A stretch of 64,000 nucleotides of DNA from Leucobacter chinensis. GTDB lineage: Bacteria; Actinomycetota; Actinomycetes; Actinomycetales; Microbacteriaceae. The DNA is taken from assembly GCF_019049105.1 (NCBI RefSeq), contig NZ_JAHQZR010000015.1, positions 1 through 64,000 on the forward strand, in the 5' to 3' direction. Positions 49,570 to 59,059 of the stretch are shown piece after piece. The position numbers and the translations under genes are program-made. Position 1 is the first letter of the stretch, and the number at the start of each line of letters is the position of its first letter. Under the pieces are notes generated by a model, which saw only the letters and a program-made list of their open reading frames with translations, searched no databases and had not been told where the DNA came from.

Positions 49570-50802
49570 ATGTCAGAACGTCAAGCGCGTACTTTCTTAA
49601 CAAACGCCACTGTGGTTGATGGTGATTCTATCGAAGTTCACCAGCAATTCACCGTAATCATCGAAGACGAATGTATCGTGTGGGTGGGGCCGAGCGCTGA
49701 GGCCGAAGCGCCTGGAGCTGCAGACACCGAAATTGATCTCACTGGCAAGACCCTGTTGCCGGGCTTTATGGATGCCCACGTGCACCTCTCGTCGACCGGT
49801 GGCCTCAACCCAGCAAGCACACTCCACGAGCCCGAAACCATGGGCATCTATCGCGGTGTGTGGAACCTGGGGGTGACCCTCGACGCGGGCGTCACCATGG
49901 TGCGAGATCTTGCCGGAACCGACTACTCGGCAGTTCTTGCCGTGCAGCAGGGGCTCGTGCGCGGCCCGAACATCGTAACCGCGGTTTCGGCCGTTGGGCC
50001 AACCGCAGGGCACTCTGATTTTCGTACTCTCAGCGTTCCGTTTGGGTACCACGCGGGCCGCGACGGAGTGCTGCCGAACATTGCTGATGACGTAACCGAA
50101 GCGAAACGCGTCTCGAGAGAGCTCATTCGCGTTGGCGCAGGTGTGATCAAGGTTATGGCCACGGGCGGTGTTTGGAGCCCCCGTGACGCCCCAGAACACG
50201 TGGGCCTTGGTATCGATGAGATGCACGCTATCGTGCAAGAGGCTAATAATCGAGGCATTTATGTGGCGGCCCATGCCCAGGGTGCAGAAGGCATTAAGAA
50301 TGCGCTGCGGGCGGGCATCAAGAGCATCGAGCACGGCTATCTCATCGATGACGAAGGCATCGAACTCATGCTTGAGAAAGATGCTTGGCTCGTACCCACG
50401 CTGACCACGGGCACCACCCCGCCCGACCCCAAAAAGGCGACGCCGTATGCGGTTGAAAAGAAGAATCGAGTACGGGCGCAGCTTCAAGAGAACGTGTCAA
50501 AGGCCTTCGCGGCCGGGGTAAAGGTCGCGCTCGGTACCGACTGCGGCGTGGTGCCTCACGGGCAGAACCTGCGAGAGATTGGCCTCATGGTCGATCTGGG
50601 GCTTGACCCGATGACGGCAATTCAGGCGGGTACCTCGTCGGCCGCGCGGCTACTCGGGGTACACGAAACCCGCGGTGTGATCCGCCAGGGCATGATCGCT
50701 GACCTTGCCGTGACCTCGATTAACCCCATCACGAACCCACACGGCTTGGGCGACCCAGCGAACATCACCCACGTGTTCCAAGCCGGCAAACAGGTCAAAT
50801 AG
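49570..50802 (+). CDS. Metal-dependent amidohydrolase (prolidase/imidazolonepropionase-like)
   Basis: A 410-residue TIM-barrel amidohydrolase. The binuclear metal site is visible: DAHVHL after strand 1, the bridging carboxylated Lys in VIKVMATGG, His in AAHAQG and EHGYLID, and the final Asp in GTDCG. This set matches the Xaa-Pro dipeptidase / Sgx9260-type group, which cleaves C-terminal residues from small dipeptides or amides. GGAGG precedes ATG 49570. It has no signal peptide, so it is cytosolic. As first gene before a complete peptide ABC importer it probably hydrolyses the imported compound. Confidence 0.88.
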   Translation: MSERQARTFLTNATVVDGDSIEVHQQFTVIIEDECIVWVGPSAEAEAPGAADTEIDLTGKTLLPGFMDAHVHLSSTGGLNPASTLHEPETMGIYRGVWNLGVTLDAGVTMVRDLAGTDYSAVLAVQQGLVRGPNIVTAVSAVGPTAGHSDFRTLSVPFGYHAGRDGVLPNIADDVTEAKRVSRELIRVGAGVIKVMATGGVWSPRDAPEHVGLGIDEMHAIVQEANNRGIYVAAHAQGAEGIKNALRAGIKSIEHGYLIDDEGIELMLEKDAWLVPTLTTGTTPPDPKKATPYAVEKKNRVRAQLQENVSKAFAAGVKVALGTDCGVVPHGQNLREIGLMVDLGLDPMTAIQAGTSSAARLLGVHETRGVIRQGMIADLAVTSINPITNPHGLGDPANITHVFQAGKQVK

Positions 50803-50843
50803 AACTGAAAAATACCCCACCTTTACACTCGAAAGGAAACGCA

Positions 50844-52460
50844 ATGAAGCGTTCACATTTCTGGAAAAAGGCCGGAGTCGCAATGCTCGCGGCCTCGGCG
50901 CTGGTGCTCACCGCGTGCTCGGCTGACCCTGGCGGCCAAGACGGCAACTCATCAGGAGGCGGTGACCTCGGTAACGGCATGGTGCGCATCGGTACGAGCA
51001 CCGAGGTCGTGAACTGGACCCCGATCAGCTCAGTTTCGATCACCGACATCTGGGTGATGAGCCAGATGTACCCGATTCTCCTGCGGGCGACCTCTGACGG
51101 TCAGTACGTTCCGCACCTCGCTGATTCGGTCGAGCCTTCTGAAGACGGCTCGCAAGTCACTATGAAGTTGAATCCCGACTTCGCGTGGAGTGATGGCACA
51201 CCGATCACCGTTGCTGACGTCGAGTTCACGCTGGACCGTATGCGCGACGACAAATTGCTCTCGGGCGTATCGTTCATTGGCAACTACGAATCAACCACGA
51301 TTGAAGATGACCACACGGCGGTCATTCAGCTCAGGCAGCCTTCATACGGCTGGGGCATCGATATGGCCCAGAGTACCTCGGTGCTGCCAAAGCACGTGTT
51401 TGAAGACGTGCCAAACCTGCAAGAGTTCAGCATTGAGAACGAGCCCGAGCGCTGGGTTTCGGGTGGCGCCTACACGCTCGACAAGGTCGTTGCGGGGCAA
51501 CGGTACACCTTTGTTCCGAACGAGCATTACCCGCTACGTGCCGAAGGAAATGACGCTGTTAAGGGCATCGAATTTCAGATTTACGGTGATATCAACACGA
51601 TGCAGCTGGCACTGCGAAACAACGATATCGACCTGATGGCCCCGGTTGTACCCTCGTCTGCACTCGGTGAGCTTGAGAAACAGAAGAACATTGAGATCAC
51701 GAAGGCTGACACGGCACTGAACTTCACCAAGCTCACGTTCAACGCCTCTGAGGGGCCGCTCAGCGTTCCCGAGGTGCGTGCTGCAATTTCGGGGCTGATC
51801 GACACTGACGCTATCGTGACCAACGTGCTGCAGGGGCAGGCCGAGACTGGCGTCGGGCCGGTTATTCCGGCCTTCACCGAGTACCAGCCAGATATTACGG
51901 CTCACAAGAGCACGGCCGATGAGGTCAAGAAGGTACTCGCTGACGCCGGCTACGAAAGCCCGACGTTGGTGCTCACCTGCGACCAGGGCAACGCTAACCA
52001 CGCAAAGAGCGCGCAGCTCGTGCGAGACATGCTTGCCCCAGCCGATATTACGGTAGACATCAAGTGTGCCGAGCGTGCTACTTCGCTTGCGTCTGCGAAA
52101 GCGGGTGAGTTTGACCTTTATATTCACAAGCTCAATCAGCTCAACTCACCGAGCTCGAACCTCTTCATGCAGTTTGACCCGAGTAACCCTTCGGGCCTGA
52201 ACTATAACTTCACCGAAGACCCGGTCGGGGCCGACCTGCTTGCGAAAGCGCAAACCGCGACGAACGAGCAGGACTATATCGACGCGGTCAAAGCTGCCGC
52301 GAAGCATATCCATGAGCAAGCGTTCATGCTGCCGTTGTACGTCGAGCACCTGAACAGTGCGTCGAATACGAGCCGCTTCACCGGCTACGTGCCGACTGCG
52401 GTCGAGACGTCAACCATGGTCGACGGTTACTCGCTCGCCCAGGTCACGCAAAACAAGTAG
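50844..52460 (+). CDS. Peptide/nickel-type ABC transporter substrate-binding lipoprotein
   Basis: A 538-residue family-5 solute-binding protein. The signal peptide has lipobox LTAC (LVLTACSAD), then a Gly/Ser-rich linker. The typical SBP_bac_5 landmarks include PHLADSVEPSEDGSQVTMKLNPDFAWSDGTPITVADVEFTLDR. AAAGGAAA lies before the ATG. It lies 41 bases after the amidohydrolase gene, in one operon with the two permeases and the double ATPase. Its codon use looks somewhat more AT-rich than the region before 48000. The ligand is probably a di- or oligopeptide. Confidence 0.92.
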   Translation: MKRSHFWKKAGVAMLAASALVLTACSADPGGQDGNSSGGGDLGNGMVRIGTSTEVVNWTPISSVSITDIWVMSQMYPILLRATSDGQYVPHLADSVEPSEDGSQVTMKLNPDFAWSDGTPITVADVEFTLDRMRDDKLLSGVSFIGNYESTTIEDDHTAVIQLRQPSYGWGIDMAQSTSVLPKHVFEDVPNLQEFSIENEPERWVSGGAYTLDKVVAGQRYTFVPNEHYPLRAEGNDAVKGIEFQIYGDINTMQLALRNNDIDLMAPVVPSSALGELEKQKNIEITKADTALNFTKLTFNASEGPLSVPEVRAAISGLIDTDAIVTNVLQGQAETGVGPVIPAFTEYQPDITAHKSTADEVKKVLADAGYESPTLVLTCDQGNANHAKSAQLVRDMLAPADITVDIKCAERATSLASAKAGEFDLYIHKLNQLNSPSSNLFMQFDPSNPSGLNYNFTEDPVGADLLAKAQTATNEQDYIDAVKAAAKHIHEQAFMLPLYVEHLNSASNTSRFTGYVPTAVETSTMVDGYSLAQVTQNK

Positions 52461-52527
52461 CAACGGCTTCTCTATGGGGCGTGGCGAGTGGTATTCGTCA
52501 CGCCCCATATCGACCTGAGGAATTTCA

Positions 52528-53496
52528 ATGTTTCGATACGTTCTCACCCGCATTGGGCGGGCTATTCTCGCCGTGCTCATCGCGGTCACTCTCACCTTCT
52601 TCTTGCTTCGGCTGCTTCCCGGTGGTCCTACTCAGCTCATGCTCGAGGGGGTGAACGACCCGGCACTCGAAGCGAAGATGCTTGAAGATTATGGGCTCGA
52701 CAAGCCCCTTATCGTGCAGTACGTCTATTTCTTGTGGCAGCTTCTGCAGGGCAATCTCGGCACTTCGTTCTATTCGCAGTCAGATGTTACGGGTGTGCTC
52801 ATGTCGCGCATTCCGTGGACGCTGTTGCTCGCCGGCTCAGCATTCGTGGTGACGGCACTCATCGGCATTCCGCTCGGTGTCTACGCTGCGGTTCGGGCTG
52901 GTGGCTGGCCAGACCAGGGGCTGCGTTTCTTCGGGCTCGCAGGCCAAGCAATGTTTGTGCCGAGCGTGGCGGTCTTACTGCTCGTGATCTTCTCGCTGAA
53001 CCTTGGCTGGTTTCCGATCGGTGGTGCCGTCTCGTCAGACCTTGAGGGAACCTCGGGGGCCTTCGGCAGTGTCATGCGGCACTTAGCGCTTCCACTCGCC
53101 TCGCTTGCCTTCATTCAGATTGGTCCCTATGCGCTCACAGTGCGTACGAATATGGCTCAAATTCTCGGATCTGACTATATTCGGAGCGCCCGCAGTCGTG
53201 GCGTTCCGCGCCAGACGATTATCTGGAAACATGGTTTGCGCAATGCGATCATTCCAGCCGTAACACTCATGGGCCTGCAACTTGGCACGCTTATTGGCGG
53301 CGCGGTGCTCACTGAAACCGTGTTTGCATACCCGGGCGTCGGCTCGCTCATTTACCAGTCTGTCCTGCGACAAGACTTTCCCGTCTTGCAGGGAGCTTTC
53401 ATTATTCTCGCGATCACGGTGGTTGTCGCGAACCTTATTACAGACCTCATTTGCATCGGGCTTGACCCGAAGATTCGAACGGGGGTGCGGGCATGA
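52528..53496 (+). CDS. Peptide ABC transporter permease (DppB type)
   Basis: A 322-residue permease with six or so membrane segments. The N-terminal RYVLTRIGRAILAVLIAVTLTFFLLRLLPGGP is the DppB/OppB signature, and the EAA-type loop is IRSARSRGVPRQTIIWKHGLRNAIIP. It overlaps the next permease gene by 4 bases. A 67-base gap separates it from the binding-protein gene; this gap has a GTCAC-type inverted pair but no clear terminator. It forms a heterodimer with the next protein. Confidence 0.92.
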   Translation: MFRYVLTRIGRAILAVLIAVTLTFFLLRLLPGGPTQLMLEGVNDPALEAKMLEDYGLDKPLIVQYVYFLWQLLQGNLGTSFYSQSDVTGVLMSRIPWTLLLAGSAFVVTALIGIPLGVYAAVRAGGWPDQGLRFFGLAGQAMFVPSVAVLLLVIFSLNLGWFPIGGAVSSDLEGTSGAFGSVMRHLALPLASLAFIQIGPYALTVRTNMAQILGSDYIRSARSRGVPRQTIIWKHGLRNAIIPAVTLMGLQLGTLIGGAVLTETVFAYPGVGSLIYQSVLRQDFPVLQGAFIILAITVVVANLITDLICIGLDPKIRTGVRA

Positions 53497-54380
53497 CCGC
53501 CTCAGCAACCGGACTCTTTCAGGCTCCTCTGAGCCCGAAACGCTTGACGCCTCGCCAGCGTACGTGGAAACGTTTTTTCTCAGCCCCAGTGGGGTGGATC
53601 ACGATGGGTATCGTGGTGGCCTTTGCCCTGCTCGGCATTTTTGGCCCAATGGTTGTGCCGTATCCAACCGGTTACGGTCCTGACGTTTTGCAACCGCCAT
53701 CGGCCGCGCACTGGTTTGGCACTGATGGTCTCGGGCTCGACGTCTTCGCTCAGGTGGTGTGGGGCACCAGGATGAGTCTTTTGGTTGCCTTGTGCGCCGG
53801 GCTCATCGCGGTGACCATCGGCGCTGCGCTCGGTGTGCTCGCCGCATACTTTAAGCGGCTTGACCCGATCATCACAACGATTACCGATGTGATGCTCTCA
53901 CTTCCCGTGCTGCCCCTCATGATCGTGGTTACCGCACTCGTGGGGCCGAGCATCGTGACGCTTACTCTCGTGATTGGGTTTTTCTCATGGCCTGAGATTA
54001 CTCGTCTGATTCGTTCGAACGCGCTCACGGTCGTTGAACTGCCTTTCGTTGACGGTGCGAGGGCGCTGGGCACCTCATCGGGGCGCATCATGTGGAAAGA
54101 GGTGCTCCCCATGGTGAGCCCGTTGCTCATCGTCAACGCGCTGCTCACCGGTGCCCGCGCGGTGATCTCTGAGGCAGGCCTCAGCTTCTTGGGTCTTGGC
54201 GACCCGAACACCTGGTCATGGGGCCGCATCTTGCAGAGCGCGCAGCGCGACGGGGTGCTCGTCTCGGCCTGGTGGCAAACCATGTTTCCGTCGCTCATGA
54301 TTCTTATGCTCGTGCTGTCGGCAACCATTATTGGCATGCGCTACAACGATTCGCGTGCCGTGAAGATCTCGGGGGTGTAG
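53493..54380 (+). CDS. Peptide ABC transporter permease (DppC type)
   Basis: A 295-residue permease of the OppC/DppC group. A cytosolic N-terminus (TPRQRTWKRFFSAPVGW) precedes the first helix. GTDGLGLDVFAQVVWGTRMSL is the OppC_N-type landmark, and the EAA loop is VDGARALGTSSGRIMWKEVLPMVSPLLIV. It starts within the end of dppB (ATGA). The ATPase gene follows after 2 bases. Confidence 0.92.
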   Translation: MTASATGLFQAPLSPKRLTPRQRTWKRFFSAPVGWITMGIVVAFALLGIFGPMVVPYPTGYGPDVLQPPSAAHWFGTDGLGLDVFAQVVWGTRMSLLVALCAGLIAVTIGAALGVLAAYFKRLDPIITTITDVMLSLPVLPLMIVVTALVGPSIVTLTLVIGFFSWPEITRLIRSNALTVVELPFVDGARALGTSSGRIMWKEVLPMVSPLLIVNALLTGARAVISEAGLSFLGLGDPNTWSWGRILQSAQRDGVLVSAWWQTMFPSLMILMLVLSATIIGMRYNDSRAVKISGV

Positions 54381-54382
54381 CG

Positions 54383-56035
54383 ATGACTACGAACGAACAC
54401 GCAGATATGATTCTCTCGGTGAAAGACCTCGCGGTTGATTTTGAGACCGAGATGGGCACCGTCAATGCGATTGAGCACGTTTCCTTTGATCTACGCCGAG
54501 GCGAGACTCTCGCGATTGTTGGTGAGTCTGGTTCTGGCAAGACTACCGCGATGAACGCGGTGCTTGGCTTGCTCGCGGGTAACGGCAAAGTCGTTAACGG
54601 TGAAATCATGTTCCAGGGCCGAGACCTCGCAAAGATGAGCGAGAAAGAATTTCAAAAGATTCGCGGATCACGCATCGGTCTCGTGCCCCAAGATCCCATG
54701 TCAAACCTGAACCCGGTCCTGACCGTGGGCAATCAGATCACTGAAACGTTGCTGATCCACAAAAAGGCAACGAAGGCCAACGCAAAGGCTCGGGCGATCG
54801 ACGCTCTCGAAAAAGCGGGACTCTCAGACGCTTCGGCCCGTCTCGGGCAGTATCCGCACGAGTTTTCTGGAGGGATGCGTCAGCGCGTCCTGATCGGCAT
54901 TGGACTCTCGTGTGAGCCTGAGCTACTCATTGCCGATGAACCAACCTCGGCCCTCGACGTGACCGTGCAACGTCAGATTCTCGATAATCTTGAGCGGCTT
55001 ACTACTGAGCTCGGCACGTCGATGATTCTTATCACGCACGATCTTGGTCTTGCGGCAGAACGGTGCGAGAAAGTGATCGTCATGTATCGTGGCGAGGTCG
55101 TAGAACAGGGGCAGGCCCGGGAGATTTTGCAGAACCCGCAGCATGAATATACCCAGCGTCTCGTGATGTCGGCTCCATCGCTCGCAACGGCGAGGCTCGC
55201 TGGCAGAGCTGAACCAGCTCAGAGCCAGTCGATGACGCACACGACGCCGCCCATTCTTTCGGTGCGTGAACTGCGTAAAAGCTACACCGTTCGAGACTCG
55301 TCAACACGCAAACGAAGCAAGTTTATGGCGGTCAACGACGTCAGCTTCGACCTTGCGCCGGCTGAGACGCTCGCCATCGTCGGTGAGTCTGGCTCGGGCA
55401 AATCGACGACGGCCCGCATGGTGCTCCGTCTCGAAACCCCCGATAGCGGATCGATCGATTTTGCCGGGACAAACGTTGCGTCGTTGAGCGGAGCCGAGCT
55501 GAAAAAAGCAAGGCGTCGAATGCAGCCAATTTTCCAAGATCCCTACTCGTCAATTAACCCCATGGCCTCGATCGAGCAGGTACTCATGGAACCCTTGCTT
55601 GTGCATCGCATTGGCACCGCGCAAGAGCGTAAAACACGGGCGCGCGAGTTGCTCGACCTCGTCTCGCTGCCCGAAAGCTACCTTGACCGTTACTCATCTG
55701 AACTCTCGGGCGGGCAGCGGCAACGCATCGCCATTGCTCGATCACTCGCGCTTAATCCAGAAGTGGTGATCTGTGACGAACCGGTGTCGGCGCTTGACGT
55801 GCTTGTGCAGGCACAGATTCTCGAGTTGCTCACTGAGTTGCAGCGTGAGCTTGGTTTGAGCTACCTCTTCATCTCTCACGACCTTGCTGTGGTGAGGCTT
55901 ATCGCGAGTGAGGTGCTTGTCATGCGTCGTGGTGAAGTTGTCGAGCGGGGCGAGGCCGAACAGCTTTTCTTGCACCCGCAACACGAATATACAAAGCAGT
56001 TGCTTGGTTCTATCCCCGGCAAAGACTTGCTCTAG
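54383..56035 (+). CDS. Peptide ABC transporter double ATPase (DppD-DppF fusion)
   Basis: A 550-residue protein with two complete ATPase domains. The first has Walker A GESGSGKTTAM near residue 45, signature FSGGMRQRVLIG and Walker [13 protein letters not shown]. The second has GESGSGKSTTARM near 335, LSGGQRQRIAIARSL and VICDEPVSALD, ending in the oligopeptide-type C-terminal segment. ATG 54383 comes two bases after the dppC stop; an upstream extended frame lies inside dppC. It energises the whole importer as a single chain, an arrangement common in actinobacteria. Confidence 0.92.
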   Translation: MTTNEHADMILSVKDLAVDFETEMGTVNAIEHVSFDLRRGETLAIVGESGSGKTTAMNAVLGLLAGNGKVVNGEIMFQGRDLAKMSEKEFQKIRGSRIGLVPQDPMSNLNPVLTVGNQITETLLIHKKATKANAKARAIDALEKAGLSDASARLGQYPHEFSGGMRQRVLIGIGLSCEPELLIADEPTSALDVTVQRQILDNLERLTTELGTSMILITHDLGLAAERCEKVIVMYRGEVVEQGQAREILQNPQHEYTQRLVMSAPSLATARLAGRAEPAQSQSMTHTTPPILSVRELRKSYTVRDSSTRKRSKFMAVNDVSFDLAPAETLAIVGESGSGKSTTARMVLRLETPDSGSIDFAGTNVASLSGAELKKARRRMQPIFQDPYSSINPMASIEQVLMEPLLVHRIGTAQERKTRARELLDLVSLPESYLDRYSSELSGGQRQRIAIARSLALNPEVVICDEPVSALDVLVQAQILELLTELQRELGLSYLFISHDLAVVRLIASEVLVMRRGEVVERGEAEQLFLHPQHEYTKQLLGSIPGKDLL

Positions 56036-56038
56036 GCG

Positions 56039-57424
56039 ATGGGGCAGAAGCCAACACGGGGCATCTACGGGGTGCTCATCACCGCGACGCTGTTCTTTTC
56101 GCTGTTGCAGTCGATTGTCACCCCGTTGATGCCCTTTCTCCGTGATCGCTTTGGTATCGGGCAGGAACAGGTGACGTGGCTCATCACCGGGTATCTTGTG
56201 GTCGCTGCGGTTGCGACGCCACTCATCGGTCAACTTGGCGACCGTTTCGGCCGCGGCGTGATGCTACGCATCACCATGGTTGCCTTTTGCTCGGGTGCTG
56301 TTGTTGCGGCAATGACCGACAGCTTCGGATGGCTTGTCGCCGCTCGAATGTTGCAGGGGCTTGGAGGGGGAATTTTCCCGCTCGCATACGGCATTATTCG
56401 CGAGCGATTTGCGCCTCTCAAGGTTGCAGGCGCGATTGGTGGTCTCTCATCGGTCATGGCTGTGGGCAGTGGTATCGGGGTGCTCGTTGTGGGCCCGGTT
56501 ACCGAGTTGTTTGGGTACCACTCACTGTTCTGGATCATCTCTTCGGTCGGCGCGCTTGTAACCCTCGCCGTCTTCGTGGTCATTCCCGTGGGTGACTCCG
56601 GTCGCAAGCAGCCAACCGACTGGATCGGTATCGTGCTGCTGACCGTGTGGATCGTGCAGTTGCTGTACGCAAGCACCATCGGTAACGAGGCTGGCTGGCT
56701 GAGCGTGCCGGTGCTCAGCCTTACCGCAGGTTTTCTTGTCTCGTTCCTCCTCTGGTTTATGTGGGAGAACCGGTGTCACTACCCGCTCATTAACCTTCGT
56801 ACGATGCGACACCGAACCGTCATGATTGGCAACGTGGTCGCGTTTCTTTTCGGTATCGTCATGTTTGCGTCGAACACGTTTCTCGTTGCTTTTTTGCAGG
56901 CCCCTGCCTCAACGGGGTACGGCCTGGGCGCATCAGTGACGGTCACCGGCCTCGTGCTCTTGCCCGAAACACTCGTGTTTCTCGTGACGGGAAGTATTGC
57001 TGGCTATGTGGCTCATCGCTTTGGCTCACGCTCAGGGGTGTTGGGTGGCGCGATTCTTTCGACGCTGGGCTTCGGAGGTCTCGCGTTCTGGAACAACTCA
57101 TTCACCGCGATCATCGTGCTCTCGGTCGTGGGTGGTCTCGGGGTCGGGCTCTTTTTCGCGCAGATCACCAACCTCATCATGCCGGCGATTCCGGCGAGTG
57201 AGACCGGCGCCGTAACCGGCATGAATAACATGATTCGCAATATTGGTGGTGCGCTTGGGGGCCAGGTGTGCGCCGTCTTGGTGGGCATGCCGCTCGCTCA
57301 ATCGGGCGCCTTTCAGGGTGGGTTCCAGCTGGTCTTTGGCTTTTTGGGGTTCGCTTCGGTGCTGGCGCTCGCCGCCTGTCTGTTGCTGCCTCGCGAGGGG
57401 GTGGGGGCCCGGGTCAGAGCGTGA
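56039..57424 (+). CDS. MFS transporter (DHA2-like drug/metabolite exporter)
   Basis: A 461-residue major-facilitator protein with about 14 predicted helices, as in the DHA2 family. Motif A is GQLGDRFGRGVMLR between helices 2 and 3, and the antiporter motif C-like region is GIFPLAYGIIRE...GLSSVMAVGSGIGVLVVGP. It begins 3 bases after the ATPase stop, so it belongs to the amidohydrolase-Dpp transcript. A pump in a peptide uptake operon may export a toxic or surplus product of the imported peptide. Confidence 0.88.
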   Translation: MGQKPTRGIYGVLITATLFFSLLQSIVTPLMPFLRDRFGIGQEQVTWLITGYLVVAAVATPLIGQLGDRFGRGVMLRITMVAFCSGAVVAAMTDSFGWLVAARMLQGLGGGIFPLAYGIIRERFAPLKVAGAIGGLSSVMAVGSGIGVLVVGPVTELFGYHSLFWIISSVGALVTLAVFVVIPVGDSGRKQPTDWIGIVLLTVWIVQLLYASTIGNEAGWLSVPVLSLTAGFLVSFLLWFMWENRCHYPLINLRTMRHRTVMIGNVVAFLFGIVMFASNTFLVAFLQAPASTGYGLGASVTVTGLVLLPETLVFLVTGSIAGYVAHRFGSRSGVLGGAILSTLGFGGLAFWNNSFTAIIVLSVVGGLGVGLFFAQITNLIMPAIPASETGAVTGMNNMIRNIGGALGGQVCAVLVGMPLAQSGAFQGGFQLVFGFLGFASVLALAACLLLPREGVGARVRA

Positions 57425-57446
57425 AGGAGCGTCTTCGCGGCGATAC

Positions 57447-57490
57447 CTGTCATTATTGGCCTGCAACCGATATAGTTGGAACCCCAACTA
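57447..57490 (+). promoter_or_regulatory. Promoter and operator of the mmsA operon
   Basis: CTGTCA (57447-57452), an 18-bp spacer and TATAGT (57471-57476) form a promoter whose start would be near 57483. The perfect dyad TAGTTGG-AACC-CCAACTA (57473-57490) covers the -10 and the start, so a repressor bound there would block it. The MarR gene downstream at 61157 is one candidate. Confidence 0.6.
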
Positions 57491-57529
57491 CTTTCGAGTT
57501 GTTGTCGACGATGACATAAAAGGAGTACC

Positions 57530-59047
57530 GTGACTGATCTACCCGAACTCACTCACTTTATTCAGGGCGCGCATGTGTTTGGCTCATCAGGCCGATTCAG
57601 TGACGTATGGAACCCGAGCACCGGTGCGGTGCAGGCACGTGTGCCCCTCGCGAGTAAGCAGGAGGTTGAGCGCGCAATCGCGACGGCCGAGGCCGCGCAG
57701 CCCGGGTGGGCAGCGACGAACCCGCAGAAGCGTGCCCGGGTGTTCATGAAGTTCTTGCAACTGCTGAACGCCGAGAGCCCCGAGCTCGCTCGAACCCTCT
57801 CACGTGAGCACGGCAAGACGGTCGCTGACTCGATGGGTGATATTCAGCGTGGCGCTGAGGTGATCGAGTTTTCGATCGGCGCACCGCATCTGTTGAAGGG
57901 CGAGTACAGCTCGGCCGCGGGCACCGGTATCGATGTGTTCTCGATGCGGCAGCCGCTCGGCGTTGTTGCCGGTATTACTCCCTTTAACTTTCCCGCGATG
58001 ATTCCCCTGTGGAAGTGCGGGCCAGCCATTGCTTCGGGCAATGCCTTTATCTTGAAGCCATCAGAGCGTGACCCCTCGGTTCCACTGCGTCTGGCGGAGC
58101 TTTGGAAAGAGGCGGGTCTGCCAGACGGCATCTTCACTGTCATCAATGGCGATAAAGAAGCCGTTGATATTTTGCTCGACGACGAGCGCGTGCAGGCGAT
58201 CGGCTTTGTTGGCTCGACCCCCATCGCGCAGTACATTTACGAGCGGGCGGCGGCAAACGGCAAGCGTGCGCAGTGCTTTGGCGGAGCGAAGAACCACCTC
58301 ATCATCATGCCCGATGCCGATCTCGACGACGCCGTCGATGCGCTGCTCGGTGCTGGCTACGGGTCGGCCGGTGAGCGCTGCATGGCGATTTCAGTTGCCG
58401 TTCCGGTCGGCGAAGAGACCGCGAACGCGCTCGTCGCGAAGCTGACCGAGCGCGTTGCAGAGCTCAAGGTGGGTCACTCGTTCGATGAGGAGGCCGACTA
58501 TGGCCCGCTCGTCACGAGCCAGGCGAAAGAACGCGTCGAGGGCTACATTCAGCAGGGCATCGACGAGGGCGCGAGCCTCGTGGTCGACGGGCGTGGATTT
58601 ACGCTCGAGGGCTACGAGAATGGCTTCTACCTTGGGCCCACGCTGTTTGACAGGGTCACTCGCGATATGGCGATTTACCGCGAAGAGATCTTCGGCCCCG
58701 TGCTCGCTGTTGTGCGTGCCGGCGACTACGAAGAGGCGCTCGCGCTCGCGACCGATCACGAGTACGGCAACGGCGTGGCGATTTTTACCCGCGACGGTGA
58801 TACGGCACGCGACTTCAGCGCTCGAGTCAACGTGGGCATGGTTGGCGTGAACGTGCCGATTCCGGTGCCGATCGCCTACTACACCTTCGGCGGATGGAAG
58901 AAGTCTGGCTTTGGCGATTTGAACCAGCACGGTACCGACGGTTTCCGTTTCTACACGAAGACGAAGACGGTCACGAGCCGCTGGCCATCGGGTGCCAAAG
59001 AGCAAGCCTCGGGTGGCGCAAGTTTCGTCATGCCGACAATGGATTAA
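57530..59047 (+). CDS. mmsA: CoA-acylating methylmalonate-semialdehyde dehydrogenase
   Basis: A 505-residue aldehyde dehydrogenase of the MmsA group, which oxidises methylmalonate semialdehyde with CoA and NAD to propionyl-CoA and CO2. The catalytic Cys284 is in GERCMAISV, the MmsA-type sequence; other landmarks are GITPFNFPAMIPLWKCGPA and FGGAKNHLIIMPDADLD. The start is GTG 57530 with AAGGAG before it. It is the first gene of a valine-degradation operon with the acyl-CoA dehydrogenase and 3-hydroxyisobutyrate dehydrogenase genes. Confidence 0.94.
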   Translation: MTDLPELTHFIQGAHVFGSSGRFSDVWNPSTGAVQARVPLASKQEVERAIATAEAAQPGWAATNPQKRARVFMKFLQLLNAESPELARTLSREHGKTVADSMGDIQRGAEVIEFSIGAPHLLKGEYSSAAGTGIDVFSMRQPLGVVAGITPFNFPAMIPLWKCGPAIASGNAFILKPSERDPSVPLRLAELWKEAGLPDGIFTVINGDKEAVDILLDDERVQAIGFVGSTPIAQYIYERAAANGKRAQCFGGAKNHLIIMPDADLDDAVDALLGAGYGSAGERCMAISVAVPVGEETANALVAKLTERVAELKVGHSFDEEADYGPLVTSQAKERVEGYIQQGIDEGASLVVDGRGFTLEGYENGFYLGPTLFDRVTRDMAIYREEIFGPVLAVVRAGDYEEALALATDHEYGNGVAIFTRDGDTARDFSARVNVGMVGVNVPIPVPIAYYTFGGWKKSGFGDLNQHGTDGFRFYTKTKTVTSRWPSGAKEQASGGASFVMPTMD

Positions 59048-59059
59048 GGGGGCTCAGCC

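Noticed and set aside
54383-56035. Gene fusion of dppD and dppF as a novelty
   Set aside because: Double-ATPase proteins of this type are common in actinobacterial peptide importers.
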